From an uncultured Jannaschia sp. (GTDB lineage Bacteria; Pseudomonadota; Alphaproteobacteria; Rhodobacterales; Rhodobacteraceae): a DNA stretch of 64,000 nucleotides. The stretch covers positions 372,001-436,000 of the forward strand of contig NZ_CANNEZ010000002.1 of assembly GCF_947503795.1 (NCBI RefSeq). Direction: 5' to 3'. The position numbers and the translations under genes were made by a program. A model generated the notes under the pieces. It had not been told where the DNA came from. It made no database searches and saw nothing but the letters and a program-made list of their open reading frames with translations. The first letter of the stretch is position 1, and each line of letters starts with the position of its first letter. This document shows, piece by piece, positions 1 to 9,198 of the stretch.

Positions 1-278
1 GTCGCCGCGGCCAGCGCCGACCGCCAGCCCATGGCGCAATGCAAGACGAACGGCCCCGGCCCGGCGAACACCTCGCGGTGATAGGGCGAGGTCGGGTCCC
101 ACCAGAATTCCAGCATCCCGCGCGGCGCGTGGACCGAGCCGGGGATGTACCCCTTGGCGCGCTCGCGCACGTCGCGGATATCGACGATCACGGCCTCGGG
201 CGTGGCCCGCAGCCGCGCCACGTCCCATTCCTCGATCTTCGTGCGAGCCTCGGCGACCAGCTGTTCGACGGTCTTCAT
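1..278 (-). CDS. Rhodanese-like domain protein (partial, C-terminus off the window)
   Basis: Reading the minus strand from the ATG at 278 gives 92 residues of a rhodanese fold before the window edge. Visible marks are VDIRDVRERAKGYIPGSVH (about residues 32-50), the usual N-terminal rhodanese motif, and the active-site loop HCAMGWRS with the candidate catalytic cysteine at residue 81. Such single-domain proteins bind a persulfide sulfur on that cysteine; the physiological partner cannot be told from sequence. It is divergent from the SDR gene, with a 62-bp gap. The stop codon lies outside the window, so the true length is unknown. Confidence 0.88.
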   Translation of the reverse strand, partial: MKTVEQLVAEARTKIEEWDVARLRATPEAVIVDIRDVRERAKGYIPGSVHAPRGMLEFWWDPTSPYHREVFAGPGPFVLHCAMGWRSALAAA

Positions 279-340
279 GGGGACACGTTGACGCGGAGGC
301 GGACCGGGTTCAAGCATCTCCGGCAACAGGGAGGATCGCC

Positions 341-1078
341 ATGGACCGCATCGCATTGATCACCGGGGGCGCGCAGGGCATCGGACGCGCCTGCGCCGAG
401 GCACTGGCCGAAGATGGCTGCCGCATCGTGCTGGCCGACATCAAGGAGAGCGTCCACGAGACGGCCAAGGATCTCGGCGGCACGGGCTATGTCTGCGACA
501 TGGGCGACCCGGATGCGGTGGCGAAGCTTTTCGACGACATGGAGCGCGATGTCGGCCCGGCCTCGGTCCTCGTGAACAATGCCGGCATCGCCATCGCGGG
601 CGATTTCCTCACGATGTCCGAGGCCGATTTCCGCCGCGTCCTCGACGTCAACCTCGTGGGCGTGTTCCTCGCCACGCAGCGGGCGGCGAAGACGATGATC
701 GACAAGGGCATCCACGGCGCGGTCGTCAACATGTCCTCGATCAACGCGCAGGTCGCGATCCCGGCGATCGCGGGGTATTGTGCGTCGAAGGGCGGCGTCA
801 TGCAGCTGACCAAGGTGGCGTCGCTGGCGCTGGCGCCGCACGGAATCCGGGTCAATGCCGTCGGTCCCGGCAGCATCGACACCGAGATGATGGCCGCGGT
901 GAATGCCGACCCCGCCGCCTTCGACCGCGCGATGTCGCGCACGCCCCTGAAGCGGCCCGGCACCGCGCGCGAGATCGGCGATGTCGTGGCGTTCCTCGCC
1001 TCCGACAAGGCCAGCTACGTGACGGGCGAAACCATCTATGTCGACGGCGGACGCCTCGGCCTCAACTACACGGTGTGA
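341..1078 (+). CDS. SDR family NAD(P)-dependent oxidoreductase
   Basis: A 245-residue classical short-chain dehydrogenase. The nucleotide-binding motif TGGAQGIG is at residues 8-15, NNAG at 79-82, the catalytic serine near 133, and the YxxxK pair at Tyr146 and Lys150. The C-terminal [13 protein letters not shown] motif is standard for the family. An acidic residue after strand 2 (LADIKE) suggests a preference for NAD over NADP. Substrate cannot be assigned. The next gene, a RidA-family protein, starts only 2 bp after its stop, so the two are probably co-transcribed and may act on the same amino-acid- or imine-related metabolite. ATG start follows a GGGAGGA-like ribosome site. Confidence 0.92.
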   Translation: MDRIALITGGAQGIGRACAEALAEDGCRIVLADIKESVHETAKDLGGTGYVCDMGDPDAVAKLFDDMERDVGPASVLVNNAGIAIAGDFLTMSEADFRRVLDVNLVGVFLATQRAAKTMIDKGIHGAVVNMSSINAQVAIPAIAGYCASKGGVMQLTKVASLALAPHGIRVNAVGPGSIDTEMMAAVNADPAAFDRAMSRTPLKRPGTAREIGDVVAFLASDKASYVTGETIYVDGGRLGLNYTV

Positions 1079-1080
1079 CC

Positions 1081-1431
1081 ATGTTGGAACGAAAGCATAC
1101 GACCGACCGGATGAGCCAGATCGTTACCCACGGGGACACGATCTACCTGGCCGGACAGGTGGGTGAAGGCGCCACCGTGACCGAACAGACCCGCGACATG
1201 CTGGCCAAGGTGGACGCCCTCCTGAAGGAGGCCGGGTCGAGCCGCGAGCATATGCTGCAGGCGATCATCTGGCTGGCCGACATGGCCGATTTCGCCGAGA
1301 TGAACGCGGTCTGGGACGAGTGGGTGCCGAAGGGCCATGCGCCCGCCCGCGCCGCGGGCGAGGCCGCGCTGGCGACGCCCGACTTCCTGGTCGAGGTCAT
1401 CATCACGGCGGCCAAGGCCGGCTGGCGCTAG
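1081..1431 (+). CDS. RidA family protein (enamine/imine deaminase fold)
   Basis: A 116-residue protein of the YjgF/YER057c/UK114 family, which typically forms trimers that hydrolyse reactive enamine/imine intermediates. Family features are [13 protein letters not shown] near residues 20-32, the central [13 protein letters not shown] segment and [24 protein letters not shown] at the C-terminus. The conserved Arg that anchors substrate carboxylates in RidA is replaced locally by ARAAGEA, so it may belong to one of the divergent Rid subfamilies rather than canonical RidA. It begins at the ATG at 1081 directly after the SDR stop codon, indicating one operon. Confidence 0.88.
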   Translation: MLERKHTTDRMSQIVTHGDTIYLAGQVGEGATVTEQTRDMLAKVDALLKEAGSSREHMLQAIIWLADMADFAEMNAVWDEWVPKGHAPARAAGEAALATPDFLVEVIITAAKAGWR

Positions 1432-1434
1432 GGC

Positions 1435-2361
1435 TTAGCGCCCGTGCGGATGCGCGCGGGCATAGGTCTCCATCAGATGCGCGGCATCGACGCCGGTATA
1501 GGCCTGCGTGGTGCTGAGCGAGGCGTGGCCGAGCAGCTCCTGAATGGTCCGCAGATCGCCCCCGGCTTCGAGCAAGTGGGTTGCGAAACTGTGCCGGAGC
1601 GCATGGGGCGTGGCGGTCGCAGGCAGGCCGAGCTGCATCCGCGCCCGCGCCATCGCGCCGGAGACCAGCCGCGGCGACAGCGGCCCGCCCCGCGCGCCCC
1701 GAAAGAGCGGCGCGGTCGCATCGAGGTCATGGGGACAGGCGCGCCGATAGGCCTCCACCGCCGTCCGCGCGGCGGGTAGGACGGGAACCAGCCGGTCCTT
1801 GCCCCCCTTGCCCCGGATGCGCAGCATGTCGGGCAGGGGCGCATCCGCGCCGGTCAGGCCCAACCCCTCCGAGATGCGCAGCCCGCAGCCGTAGAGCACC
1901 GTCACCACGGCCACGTCGCGCGCGGCGATCCACGGCGTCGCGTGCTGCAAGCCAACGGTTGCGATCAAATCCCTGGCCGCGTCCTGCTGCAGTGGGCGGG
2001 GCAGCGGCGTCTTGAAGCGGGGCGCGCGGGTCGAGAGGATGGCGGTCGGGTCGAACCCTTCGCGCTCGCACAGCCAGCGGATGAAGGACTTCACCGCAGA
2101 GAGACGTCGCGCCACGGACCGGGCCGCGGTGCCGCGCACCCGCTCGGACGCCATCCAGGCCCGCATGTCGGTCGACCCCAGCCCAGCCACCTGACCCAGC
2201 CCCATCGGCCCACCCCGGTGGCCTGCCTGGAACGCCATGAACTGCGCGACGTCCGCGCCGTAGGCCGTCAGCGTCGCGGGCGACGCCCCGTCGAGGGCCC
2301 GCAAATGCGCAAGCCACGCGTCGAGCGCATCGCGCAAGCCGGGGCTGAGCTCGAGGCTCAC
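1435..2361 (-). CDS. xerC: Tyrosine recombinase XerC
   Basis: A 308-residue site-specific tyrosine recombinase. The N-terminal SAM-like core-binding domain (about 1-110) is followed by the catalytic domain with the full set of residues: Arg162 (CGLRISEGLGL), a Lys in the RIRGKGGKDR hairpin (183-190), His253 and Arg256 (HALRHSFATH), His279 (LLGHASLSTTQ) and nucleophile Tyr288. With XerD it would resolve chromosome dimers at dif. I chose the GTG at 2361 because it overlaps the DUF484 stop as GTGA and gives normal family length; the reading frame stays open further upstream but inside DUF484. The tandem with DUF484 favours XerC over XerD. Confidence 0.93.
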   Translation of the reverse strand: MSLELSPGLRDALDAWLAHLRALDGASPATLTAYGADVAQFMAFQAGHRGGPMGLGQVAGLGSTDMRAWMASERVRGTAARSVARRLSAVKSFIRWLCEREGFDPTAILSTRAPRFKTPLPRPLQQDAARDLIATVGLQHATPWIAARDVAVVTVLYGCGLRISEGLGLTGADAPLPDMLRIRGKGGKDRLVPVLPAARTAVEAYRRACPHDLDATAPLFRGARGGPLSPRLVSGAMARARMQLGLPATATPHALRHSFATHLLEAGGDLRTIQELLGHASLSTTQAYTGVDAAHLMETYARAHPHGR

Positions 2362-3056
2362 CCGAGGTGGCGGCGCAGCACCCGCTCGAAGGCGCCGGTG
2401 AAGAAGGCCAGAAGCTCCGTACCCTGGTTGGCGCGGAACTGATGCGGATCCTCCGCGCCCATCGCAAGCATCCCCGGCAGCCGCCCCTCGCCGAGGTCGA
2501 GCTGCATCAACGCCTCGGATCGGATCCATTCGGCCGCGTCACCGAAGACGCGGTCTGACGCCGTGTCGCATTGCCGAAGCGTGATCTGGCGGACGGGGAC
2601 GTCGCGCCCCTGGGTCACGTAGGTCTGCACGAAGCCGTCCTTGACCGGCGCGATGGCCGGATGCGGCGGGTCCTGCGGCTCGGCGCTTTCCAGCACCAGC
2701 GACACGCGATCGACCCGCAGGATGTCCGCCAGATCCGCCGTCAGCAGGTCGAGCATCGCCGACAGGTCGTCGCAATCCAGCAGCCGCAGCACGCAGCGAT
2801 GGATCTGGTTGGTGCCCGCGAGGTTCTCGTAGGCGGCGGCGATCACGCTGCGATGCGTATCCTCCAGCCGGTCCAGCCGTGTTTCCAGCCGGTCCATCGC
2901 GATGCCGCGAAGGTCGACGATGTTCTGACCCATCTGGCTTTCATTGGCGGAGATGAGGGCGCGCATCAGGTCGCGGTCCTCAAGGATCATGTCGGGGTCG
3001 GTCAGCACGCGGTCACGCCAATCGTGACCGCTGCTCCGCGCGGTGTTGTCTGCCAT
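2358..3056 (-). CDS. DUF484 family protein
   Basis: A 232-residue DUF484 protein. The N-terminal part (about 15-75) is a predicted coiled coil (LVDLRGIAMDRLETRLDRLED-like heptads), followed by a GAF-like domain carrying the DUF484 features RVSLVLES and GMLAMGAEDPHQF. The function of the family is not established; in many proteobacteria it is encoded directly upstream of xerC, as here, with a 4-bp stop/start overlap, implying translational coupling. Start is the ATG at 3056. Confidence 0.9.
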   Translation of the reverse strand: MADNTARSSGHDWRDRVLTDPDMILEDRDLMRALISANESQMGQNIVDLRGIAMDRLETRLDRLEDTHRSVIAAAYENLAGTNQIHRCVLRLLDCDDLSAMLDLLTADLADILRVDRVSLVLESAEPQDPPHPAIAPVKDGFVQTYVTQGRDVPVRQITLRQCDTASDRVFGDAAEWIRSEALMQLDLGEGRLPGMLAMGAEDPHQFRANQGTELLAFFTGAFERVLRRHLG

Positions 3057-3170
3057 CTGCCTCTCGCTCCGGTCTATGCCGATTGCGGTCTGGCTAGCAC
3101 GGGTGTCCCGCCCCGGTCACGCGCCGCGACGGGCGCGGCGCGGATTTCTCCACAGGGTGTGGCGCGCGTC

Positions 3171-3824
3171 TTACAGGATCGACTGGCCGGTCTTGGCCCA
3201 GTCCGCGAGGAACGCGTCAAGGCCCTTGTCCGTCAGCACGTGGTTGGCCATCGCCTTGATGACGCCCGGCGGCGCGGTGGCCACATCGGCCCCGATCAGG
3301 GCCGCGTCCTTCATGTGGTTCGCGCTGCGGATCGAGGCGGCGAGGATCTGCGTCTTGAAATCGTAGTTGTCGTAGATCGTGCGGATGTCCTGGATCAGGT
3401 CCATTCCGTCGATGTTGAGGTCATCCAGCCGCCCGATGAAGGGCGAGATGAACGTGGCCCCGGCCTTGGCGGCGATCAGCGCCTGGTTGGCGCTGAAGCA
3501 CAGGGTGACGTTGACCTGCGTGCCCTCGTCCGAGAGCGTCTTGCAGGTCTTCAAACCAGCCCAGGTCAGCGGAACCTTGACGCAGATATTCGGCGCGATC
3601 TTCGCGAGGTGGCGGCCCTCGGCGATCATGTCGTCATACTCGGTCGCCACGACCTCGGCCGAGACGGGGCCGTCCACCATCTCGGCGATCTCCTTGGTCA
3701 CCTCCTGGATATCGCGGCCCGCCTTCATGATGAGCGACGGGTTGGTGGTCACACCGTCGACCATGCCCAGATCGTTCAGCTCGCGGATGGCATCGATATC
3801 GGCGGTGTCGACGAAGAATTTCAT
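3171..3824 (-). CDS. fsa: Transaldolase/fructose-6-phosphate aldolase family (TalC/FSA type)
   Basis: A 217-residue short transaldolase-type TIM barrel. It begins [16 protein letters not shown], has the GVTTNPSLI motif at 24-32, and the Schiff-base lysine Lys83 in [24 protein letters not shown] (in the middle) and the C-terminal segment are typical. Members either transfer dihydroxyacetone units (pentose phosphate pathway) or cleave fructose 6-phosphate; sequence alone does not separate the two, but in alphaproteobacteria this short form is often the only transaldolase. It stands alone, 114 bp downstream of the DUF484 start region and divergent from the LysE gene. Confidence 0.9.
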   Translation of the reverse strand: MKFFVDTADIDAIRELNDLGMVDGVTTNPSLIMKAGRDIQEVTKEIAEMVDGPVSAEVVATEYDDMIAEGRHLAKIAPNICVKVPLTWAGLKTCKTLSDEGTQVNVTLCFSANQALIAAKAGATFISPFIGRLDDLNIDGMDLIQDIRTIYDNYDFKTQILAASIRSANHMKDAALIGADVATAPPGVIKAMANHVLTDKGLDAFLADWAKTGQSIL

Positions 3825-3887
3825 GGTGGCCTCGGCTCAGGTTTGGTTTCGTGGGCGACATACCCCATTCGCTTGCGAGAGACCATC

Positions 3888-4514
3888 ATGGACCCGACCC
3901 TCTGGCTGACCTTCGTCGCCGCCTCCGCCGCTCTCGTGGCCATTCCCGGCCCGACGATCCTTCTGGTGCTGAGCTACGCGCTGGCCCAGGGGCGTCGGGT
4001 CGCGGTCGCCTCGGCGGCGGGCGTGGCACTGGGCGACCTGATCGCGATGACGGCTTCGCTGGCGGGTCTGGGCGCACTGGTTCTGGCCTCGGCGACACTC
4101 TTCACGGCGCTCAAATGGCTGGGCGCGGCCTATCTCGTGTGGATGGGGATCAAGCTCTGGCGCTCCGCCGGATCGACCACGCTCGGGGACGTGACGACCG
4201 GCGCGGTGACCCCCGGCGCCGTGTTCGGGCACGCGGCGCTCGTCACTGCGCTCAACCCCAAATCCATCGTCTTCTTCATCGCCTTCGTGCCGCAGTTCCT
4301 GCGCCCGGCCGAACCGCTGATCCCCCAATTCGCCATCCTGATCGCGACCGTCGTGACGCTCGCGACGCTGAACGTGCTGCTCTACGCGCTTCTGGCCGAC
4401 CGGATGCGCGCGGGGCTCCACCGTCCAGCCGTCCTGCGCGGCATGACCCGTGTGGGAGGCGGTGCGCTGATCGCCATGGGCGCCGTCACCGCCCTGACCC
4501 GCCGCGCCGCTTGA
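3888..4514 (+). CDS. LysE family translocator
   Basis: A 208-residue inner-membrane protein with about six hydrophobic segments. It carries the LysE/RhtB signature near the N-terminus (VAIPGPTILLVLSYALAQGRR, around residues 17-37), then GAAYLVWMGIKLWRS and the LNPKSIVFFIAFVPQF motif. Family members export amino acids such as lysine, threonine or homoserine lactone; the substrate here is unknown. ATG at 3888 is chosen because it directly precedes the first membrane helix. It is divergent from the aldolase gene, with a 63-bp gap holding both promoters. Confidence 0.88.
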   Translation: MDPTLWLTFVAASAALVAIPGPTILLVLSYALAQGRRVAVASAAGVALGDLIAMTASLAGLGALVLASATLFTALKWLGAAYLVWMGIKLWRSAGSTTLGDVTTGAVTPGAVFGHAALVTALNPKSIVFFIAFVPQFLRPAEPLIPQFAILIATVVTLATLNVLLYALLADRMRAGLHRPAVLRGMTRVGGGALIAMGAVTALTRRAA

Positions 4515-4858
4515 GGCCGTTCACCGACCGTTAACCGCGCGGGCCCAGAACACGTTGCGTCGACATCTGGATACGACGGGTTCATCCGCCCGCCGGCTTC
4601 ACGTCGGGGCCTGACACGCCCCGGCCAGGATCGCAGGCCCACCAAGCCTGCCCATGACCCGTCCGCCCCTCGGGGCGCGGCGCCGGTTCTTCCGCCTTCA
4701 AGGCCCCGATGTGGGCCGCCCGAGTGTCCCGTCCTATGATCCATGGCCCCGCGACACGTGACGGGGCAGGCTGCGACGCCTCCGCCCCCACCCATCCCGG
4801 TGCGGGGCCCGGCGGCGTCGCCCTTCCATCCCCCGGCCGCAGCGCCGATATGGGGCCG
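4515..4858. other. Intergenic stretch before priA with no recognised gene
   Basis: 344 bp between the LysE gene and priA. The priA frame stays open back to 4709, but those residues are proline/glycine/alanine-rich with no resemblance to PriA, so I treat the stretch as untranslated. There is a GTTAAC near 4531 and several GC-rich inverted segments, none with a T-run. I identify no RNA gene. Confidence 0.5.
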
Positions 4859-7048
4859 ATGGACCGCTTCCACCCGCCCGACACCCCCGTCGCCGTCCTG
4901 ACGACGCAGCCGCTCGACCGCGCGCTCGACTACCGCGCGCCGGCGGGCGGCGTGACCGACGGCGCCTTCGTCGAGGTGCCGCTGGGACCGCGGCGCGTCC
5001 TGGGCGTCGTCTGGGGGCCGGCACAGGGCGACTGGCCGGTCGAGAAGCTGCGCCCCGTAGCCCGCGTGCTCGACGTGCCGGCCATGACGCCCGGCATGCG
5101 CGACTTCCTCGAACGCGCGGCGGCCTACACCCTGACGCCGATGGCGGCGATGCTGCGGCTCGCGCTCCGCATCCCGGGCTTGGGCGAAGCGCCCGGCAAG
5201 CGCACGCTTTACGGGCGGGGCACGGGCCAGCCGGACCGGATGACCGAGGCGCGTGGCAAGGTACTGGCCGTGCTGGAGGACCGGCCCGGCGATCTCTTCG
5301 GACCGACCGAACTGGGCGATCTCGCGGGCGTGTCCTCGGGCGTGGTGAAGGGGATGGTCGCATCCGGCGCGGTCCTTCAGACGACGCAGGCGCGCGACGG
5401 CGACTTCCCCCCGCTCGACCCCGCACGGCCCGGCAAGCCGCTCGCCCCCGACCAGGCCGAGGCGGCGGATGCGCTCCGGGCCGACATGGCGCGGGGCGGC
5501 TACGGCACGACGCTCCTGAAGGGCGTCACCGGATCGGGCAAGACCGAGGTCTATCTCGAAGCGGTGGCCGAATGCCTGGCGCGCGGGCGGCAGGCGCTGG
5601 TGCTCCTGCCCGAGATCGCGCTGACGGCCGAGTTCCTGACGCGGGTCGAGGCGCGCTTCGGCGAGCGGCCTGCCGAATGGCATTCGGGGGTCACCCAGGC
5701 CGAGCGCCGCCGCGCGTGGAAGAAGGTCGCCGAGGGGCAGGCCCGGCTGGTCGTCGGCGCGCGCTCGTCGCTGTTCCTGCCCTTCCGCGACCTCGGCCTC
5801 GTGATCGTCGACGAGGAACACGACACCTCCTACAAGCAGGAGGATGGCGTCCTCTATTCGGCCCGCGACATGGCCGTGCTGCGCGCGAGTTGCGAGGGCG
5901 CGCAGGTCGTGCTCGCCTCGGCCACGCCGTCGCTGGAAAGCTGGGCCAATGTCGAGAGCGGAAAGTATCGCCGCCTCGACCTCACCTCGCGCTTCGGCAC
6001 CGCCGTGATGCCGGAGCTCGCCGCCATCGACATGCGCGACGAGACGCTGCCCGCCGGGCGCTGGATCTCGCCGAAGCTGGCCGCCGAGATGCAGGCGCGG
6101 ATGGAGCGCGGCGAGCAGTCGCTCGTGTTCCTCAACCGCCGGGGCTACGCGCCGGTGACGCTCTGCCGGGCCTGCGGCCAGCAGGTCGCCTGCCACCAAT
6201 GCGACGCGCGGATGGTCGAGCACCGCTTCCAGAAGCGCCTGATGTGCCATCAATGCGGCGAGACGGCACCGATGCCCGAGGCCTGCCCGTCCTGCGGCGT
6301 CGCGGGCAAGATGGCGGCCGTCGGCCCCGGTGTCGAACGCATGGCCGAGGAGGTCGCGGGCCTTTTCCCCGAGGCGCGGGTGGCGGTGCTGTCCTCGGAT
6401 CTCTTCGGATCGGCCCGCAGCCTCAAGGCCCGCGTCGAGGAGATCGCGGCGGGCGGCGCGGATATCGTTGTCGGCACGCAGCTGGTCGCGAAGGGCCACA
6501 ACTTTCCGAAGCTCACCCTCGTCGGCGTGATCGACGCCGATCTCGGGCTTCAGGGCTCGGACCTGCGCGCCGCCGAGCGGACGTTCCAGCTGATGCGGCA
6601 GGTCTCGGGGCGGGCGGGTCGCGCCGAGGCGCCGGGCGTCGCGCTGCTGCAGACCTACCAGACCGAGCACCCGGTCATCCGTGCCATCATCGCGGGTGAC
6701 GAGGAGGCGTTCTGGGCCGAGGAGGCCGCCCAGCGCCGCGCCGCGGGCGTGCCGCCCTATGGGCGCATGGCGGGCATCGTGATCTCGGATCCGGACGCGC
6801 GCACGGCGTTCGATCTGGGCAACGCGCTGGCGCGGCGGACCGATGCGCTGGAACTGATCGGGGCGGAGGTCTTCGGCCCCGCCCCGGCCCCCATCGCGCG
6901 CATCCGGGGCCGCCACCGCGTCCGCCTGCTGGTCAAGGCGCCCCGGCAGGCGCCGATCCAGGCGGCGCTGGCCCAGTGGGTCGGGTCGGTCGAGGTGCCG
7001 CGATCGTCCCGGCTGAGCATCGATATCGACCCGCAGAGCTTTCTCTGA
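4859..7048 (+). CDS. priA: Primosomal protein N' (replication restart helicase PriA)
   Basis: A 729-residue 3'-5' superfamily 2 DNA helicase that reloads the replisome at abandoned forks. The N-terminal DNA-binding region reads DTPVAVLTTQPLDRALDYRAP; Walker A GVTGSGKTEVY is near 222-232, the DEEH box (VIVDEEHDTSYKQ) near 315-327, and the zinc-binding insert with four paired cysteine motifs (CRACGQQ, CHQC, CHQCGE, CPSCG) at about 438-481. The C-terminal helicase domain has SGRAGRAEAPGVALLQT. I prefer the ATG at 4859 (MDRFHPPDTPV); an in-frame ATG at 4850 adds three residues and is equally possible. It stands alone on the plus strand. Confidence 0.95.
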   Translation: MDRFHPPDTPVAVLTTQPLDRALDYRAPAGGVTDGAFVEVPLGPRRVLGVVWGPAQGDWPVEKLRPVARVLDVPAMTPGMRDFLERAAAYTLTPMAAMLRLALRIPGLGEAPGKRTLYGRGTGQPDRMTEARGKVLAVLEDRPGDLFGPTELGDLAGVSSGVVKGMVASGAVLQTTQARDGDFPPLDPARPGKPLAPDQAEAADALRADMARGGYGTTLLKGVTGSGKTEVYLEAVAECLARGRQALVLLPEIALTAEFLTRVEARFGERPAEWHSGVTQAERRRAWKKVAEGQARLVVGARSSLFLPFRDLGLVIVDEEHDTSYKQEDGVLYSARDMAVLRASCEGAQVVLASATPSLESWANVESGKYRRLDLTSRFGTAVMPELAAIDMRDETLPAGRWISPKLAAEMQARMERGEQSLVFLNRRGYAPVTLCRACGQQVACHQCDARMVEHRFQKRLMCHQCGETAPMPEACPSCGVAGKMAAVGPGVERMAEEVAGLFPEARVAVLSSDLFGSARSLKARVEEIAAGGADIVVGTQLVAKGHNFPKLTLVGVIDADLGLQGSDLRAAERTFQLMRQVSGRAGRAEAPGVALLQTYQTEHPVIRAIIAGDEEAFWAEEAAQRRAAGVPPYGRMAGIVISDPDARTAFDLGNALARRTDALELIGAEVFGPAPAPIARIRGRHRVRLLVKAPRQAPIQAALAQWVGSVEVPRSSRLSIDIDPQSFL

Positions 7049-7055
7049 GCCGGGC

Positions 7056-7085
7056 GCCGGGGGCGCTGCCCCCTGGACCCCCGGC
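7056..7085. repeat. Palindromic GGGGGCGCTGCCCCC-type element after priA
   Basis: Inverted repeat GCCGGGGG (7056-7063) and CCCCCGGC (7078-7085) with an internal GGGGGC/GCCCCC alternative pairing, lying 8 bp after the priA stop and followed by ATATTTG. This composition recurs between genes in many Rhodobacteraceae genomes as a REP-like element and can also act as a transcription terminator. The family-level statement is from general knowledge; only one full copy is seen in this window. Confidence 0.6.
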
Positions 7086-7207
7086 ATATTTGCGGAACAT
7101 CGAACGGCGTGCGCCGTGCCGTTTCCGCCGGCCAGGGCGCCGCGGGATTGCCGCCCCCCGGCGCGGGGCCTAGAACGGCGCTGACCGATCCCGGAGACGC
7201 CGACCCG

Positions 7208-8284
7208 ATGACCAGCGCACCGCAGCCCCAGCCGGGGATCATGGAGATCGAACTCTACCAGGGGGGCGCGTCGAAGGTCGCGGGCGTCGAGGACGTGTTG
7301 AAGCTCAGCTCGAACGAGAACCCCCACGGCGCCTCGCCCGCCGCGATGGACGCCGCGCGGCAGGCCGCCGGGGCGATGCATCTCTATCCGTCGACCGACC
7401 ACGGCGCGCTGCGGGCCGCCATTGCCGAGGTCCACGGGCTCGACCCCGAGCGGATCATCTGCGGCGCGGGCTCGGACGAGATCATCCACATGCTCTGCCA
7501 GGCCTTCGTCGGACCCGGCGACGAGGTGCTGCACACCGAGCACGGGTTCCTGATGTACCCGATCAGCGCGCGCGCCGCCGGCGCGATCCCCATAGCCGCG
7601 CCCGAGACCGACCGCACCGTCGATGTGGAGGCGCTGCTCGGGGCCGTCACCGATGCGACCCGGCTGGTCTTCATCGCCAACCCCGCCAATCCGACCGGCA
7701 CGCTTCTGCGCGGACAGGCGGTGACGCGGCTGGCCGACGGGCTGCCCGAGGGCTGCCTTCTGGTGCTCGACGGGGCCTATGCGGAATTCGCCGAGGAAGA
7801 CGGGCTGGGCCTGGCACAGCGGCGCGACAACGTGTTCGTCACGCGGACCTTTTCCAAGATGTACGGCCTGGGCGGGATGCGCGTCGGCTGGGGCTTCGGC
7901 GCGCGCGCGGTGATCGACGTGCTCAACCGCATCCGGGGGCCGTTCAACCTCTCGAACGTGGCGCTGGCCGCGGCCGAGGCGGCGATGCGCGACCGGGCCT
8001 TCGTCGCGGCCTGCGGCGCCGACAATGCCGTCCAGCGCGCCCGGCTCGTCGCCGGACTGCGGGAAATCGGGCTCGGCTGCGACGAGAGCCACGCGAATTT
8101 CGTGTTGGCGCGCTTCGCGGACCGGGACGCGGCCGAAGCCTGCGACGCCGCCCTCAAGGCGCGCGGGGTCATCGTGCGCCACCCGGTCGGCTACGGGCTG
8201 GGCGACTGCCTGCGGATCACGGTGGGCGACGCGGCAGGCGTGGACCGCGTGCTGGACGGGATCGCGGCATGGGCGAGCGCATGA
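7208..8284 (+). CDS. hisC: Histidinol-phosphate aminotransferase
   Basis: A 358-residue PLP-dependent class I/II aminotransferase of the HisC type. Features are LSSNENPHGASP near 36-47, YPSTDHGALR, GAGSDEIIHML, ANPANPTGT (about 157-165), and the PLP lysine Lys217 in TFSKMYGLGGMRVGW. Histidine biosynthesis uses it to convert imidazole acetol phosphate to histidinol phosphate. In Rhodobacteraceae this HisC is often next to the tyrosine dehydrogenase gene and may also transaminate prephenate or phenylpyruvate; the ATGA overlap with the next gene supports an aromatic amino acid role. ATG 7208 gives normal family length. Confidence 0.92.
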   Translation: MTSAPQPQPGIMEIELYQGGASKVAGVEDVLKLSSNENPHGASPAAMDAARQAAGAMHLYPSTDHGALRAAIAEVHGLDPERIICGAGSDEIIHMLCQAFVGPGDEVLHTEHGFLMYPISARAAGAIPIAAPETDRTVDVEALLGAVTDATRLVFIANPANPTGTLLRGQAVTRLADGLPEGCLLVLDGAYAEFAEEDGLGLAQRRDNVFVTRTFSKMYGLGGMRVGWGFGARAVIDVLNRIRGPFNLSNVALAAAEAAMRDRAFVAACGADNAVQRARLVAGLREIGLGCDESHANFVLARFADRDAAEACDAALKARGVIVRHPVGYGLGDCLRITVGDAAGVDRVLDGIAAWASA

Positions 8285-9198
8285 TCTACGAGCGGATCGC
8301 CCTGATCGGGTTGGGCCATATCGCGGGGTCCATCGGGCTGCGCGTGCGTGCGGATGGCACGGCCGGCGAAGTGGTGGGACATGCGCGCACGCAAGCGACG
8401 CGCGAGGTGGCGGTCGCTCGCGGCCTCGTGGATCGGACCTGCGCCACGGCGGCGGAAGCGGTGGCGGGTGCGGACCTGGTCATCCTCTGCGTTCCCGTCG
8501 GCGCGATGGCCGATGTCGCCGCCGAAATTGCGCCGCATCTGGCGCCCGGCGCGACGGTCACGGATGTGGGCTCCGTCAAGCGCGCGGTGATCGAGGCGGT
8601 GACGCCGCATATCCCGGAGGGCGTGCATTTCGTACCCTCCCATCCCATGGCGGGAACGGAGCAATCGGGCCCGGAATCGGGGTTTCCCACGCTGTTCGAA
8701 AACCGCTGGTTCCTGATGACGGCGGAGGGCGCGGACGCGGACGCCGTCGAGCGGTTGGGCCGGCTCTGGCGGTCGCTCGGCGCGAATGTCGACACGATGG
8801 ACGCCGATCACCACGATCTCGTCCTCGCCGTGGTATCCCACGCGCCGCACCTCATCGCCTACACGATGGTGGGCGTGGCCGACGACCTGCGCCGCGTCAC
8901 CGAAAGCGAGATCGTCCAGTATTCCGCCACGGGCTTTCGCGACTTCACCCGCATCGCGGCCTCCGACCCGACGATGTGGCGCGACATCTTTCTCAACAAC
9001 AAAGAGGCCACGCTCGAGATCCTCGGGCGCTTCACCGAGGAACTCTTCGCGCTGCAACGCGCTATCCGGACCGGGGACGGCGCGCTGCTCCACGACTATT
9101 TCACCCGCACCCGCGCGATCCGGCGCGGCATCATCGAGGCCGGGCAGGACACCGCCGCCCCCGACTTCGGGCGCGGACCGAAGGGAGGTGACGCATGA
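8281..9198 (+). CDS. tyrC: Prephenate/arogenate dehydrogenase family protein
   Basis: A 305-residue dehydrogenase for tyrosine synthesis (prephenate or arogenate to hydroxyphenylpyruvate or tyrosine). The Rossmann motif GLGHIAGSIG is at residues 9-18; VTDVGSVKRAVIE and the substrate-site motif FVPSHPMAGTEQSGPESG follow, and the helical C-terminal domain carries the conserved LAVVSHAPHLIAYTM. I use the ATG at 8281, which overlaps the hisC stop as ATGA; an in-frame ATG at 8269 would lengthen the overlap to 16 bp. The gene is translationally coupled to hisC upstream and to the extensin-like gene downstream. Confidence 0.92.
   Translation: MIYERIALIGLGHIAGSIGLRVRADGTAGEVVGHARTQATREVAVARGLVDRTCATAAEAVAGADLVILCVPVGAMADVAAEIAPHLAPGATVTDVGSVKRAVIEAVTPHIPEGVHFVPSHPMAGTEQSGPESGFPTLFENRWFLMTAEGADADAVERLGRLWRSLGANVDTMDADHHDLVLAVVSHAPHLIAYTMVGVADDLRRVTESEIVQYSATGFRDFTRIAASDPTMWRDIFLNNKEATLEILGRFTEELFALQRAIRTGDGALLHDYFTRTRAIRRGIIEAGQDTAAPDFGRGPKGGDA

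Noticed and set aside
664-2361. XerC as integrase of a mobile element
   Set aside because: Its length, coupling to DUF484 and lack of neighbouring mobility genes or attachment repeats point to the housekeeping recombinase.
4709-4858. Longer N-terminus for PriA starting at 4709
   Set aside because: The extra 50 residues are Pro/Gly/Ala-rich and do not resemble PriA, whose conserved part begins right after the ATG at 4859.
4382-8182. A 3.8-kb minus-strand open frame across priA and hisC
   Set aside because: It is antisense to two well-defined enzymes, has no family resemblance and is His/Arg/Gly-rich, typical of complement frames in high-GC DNA.
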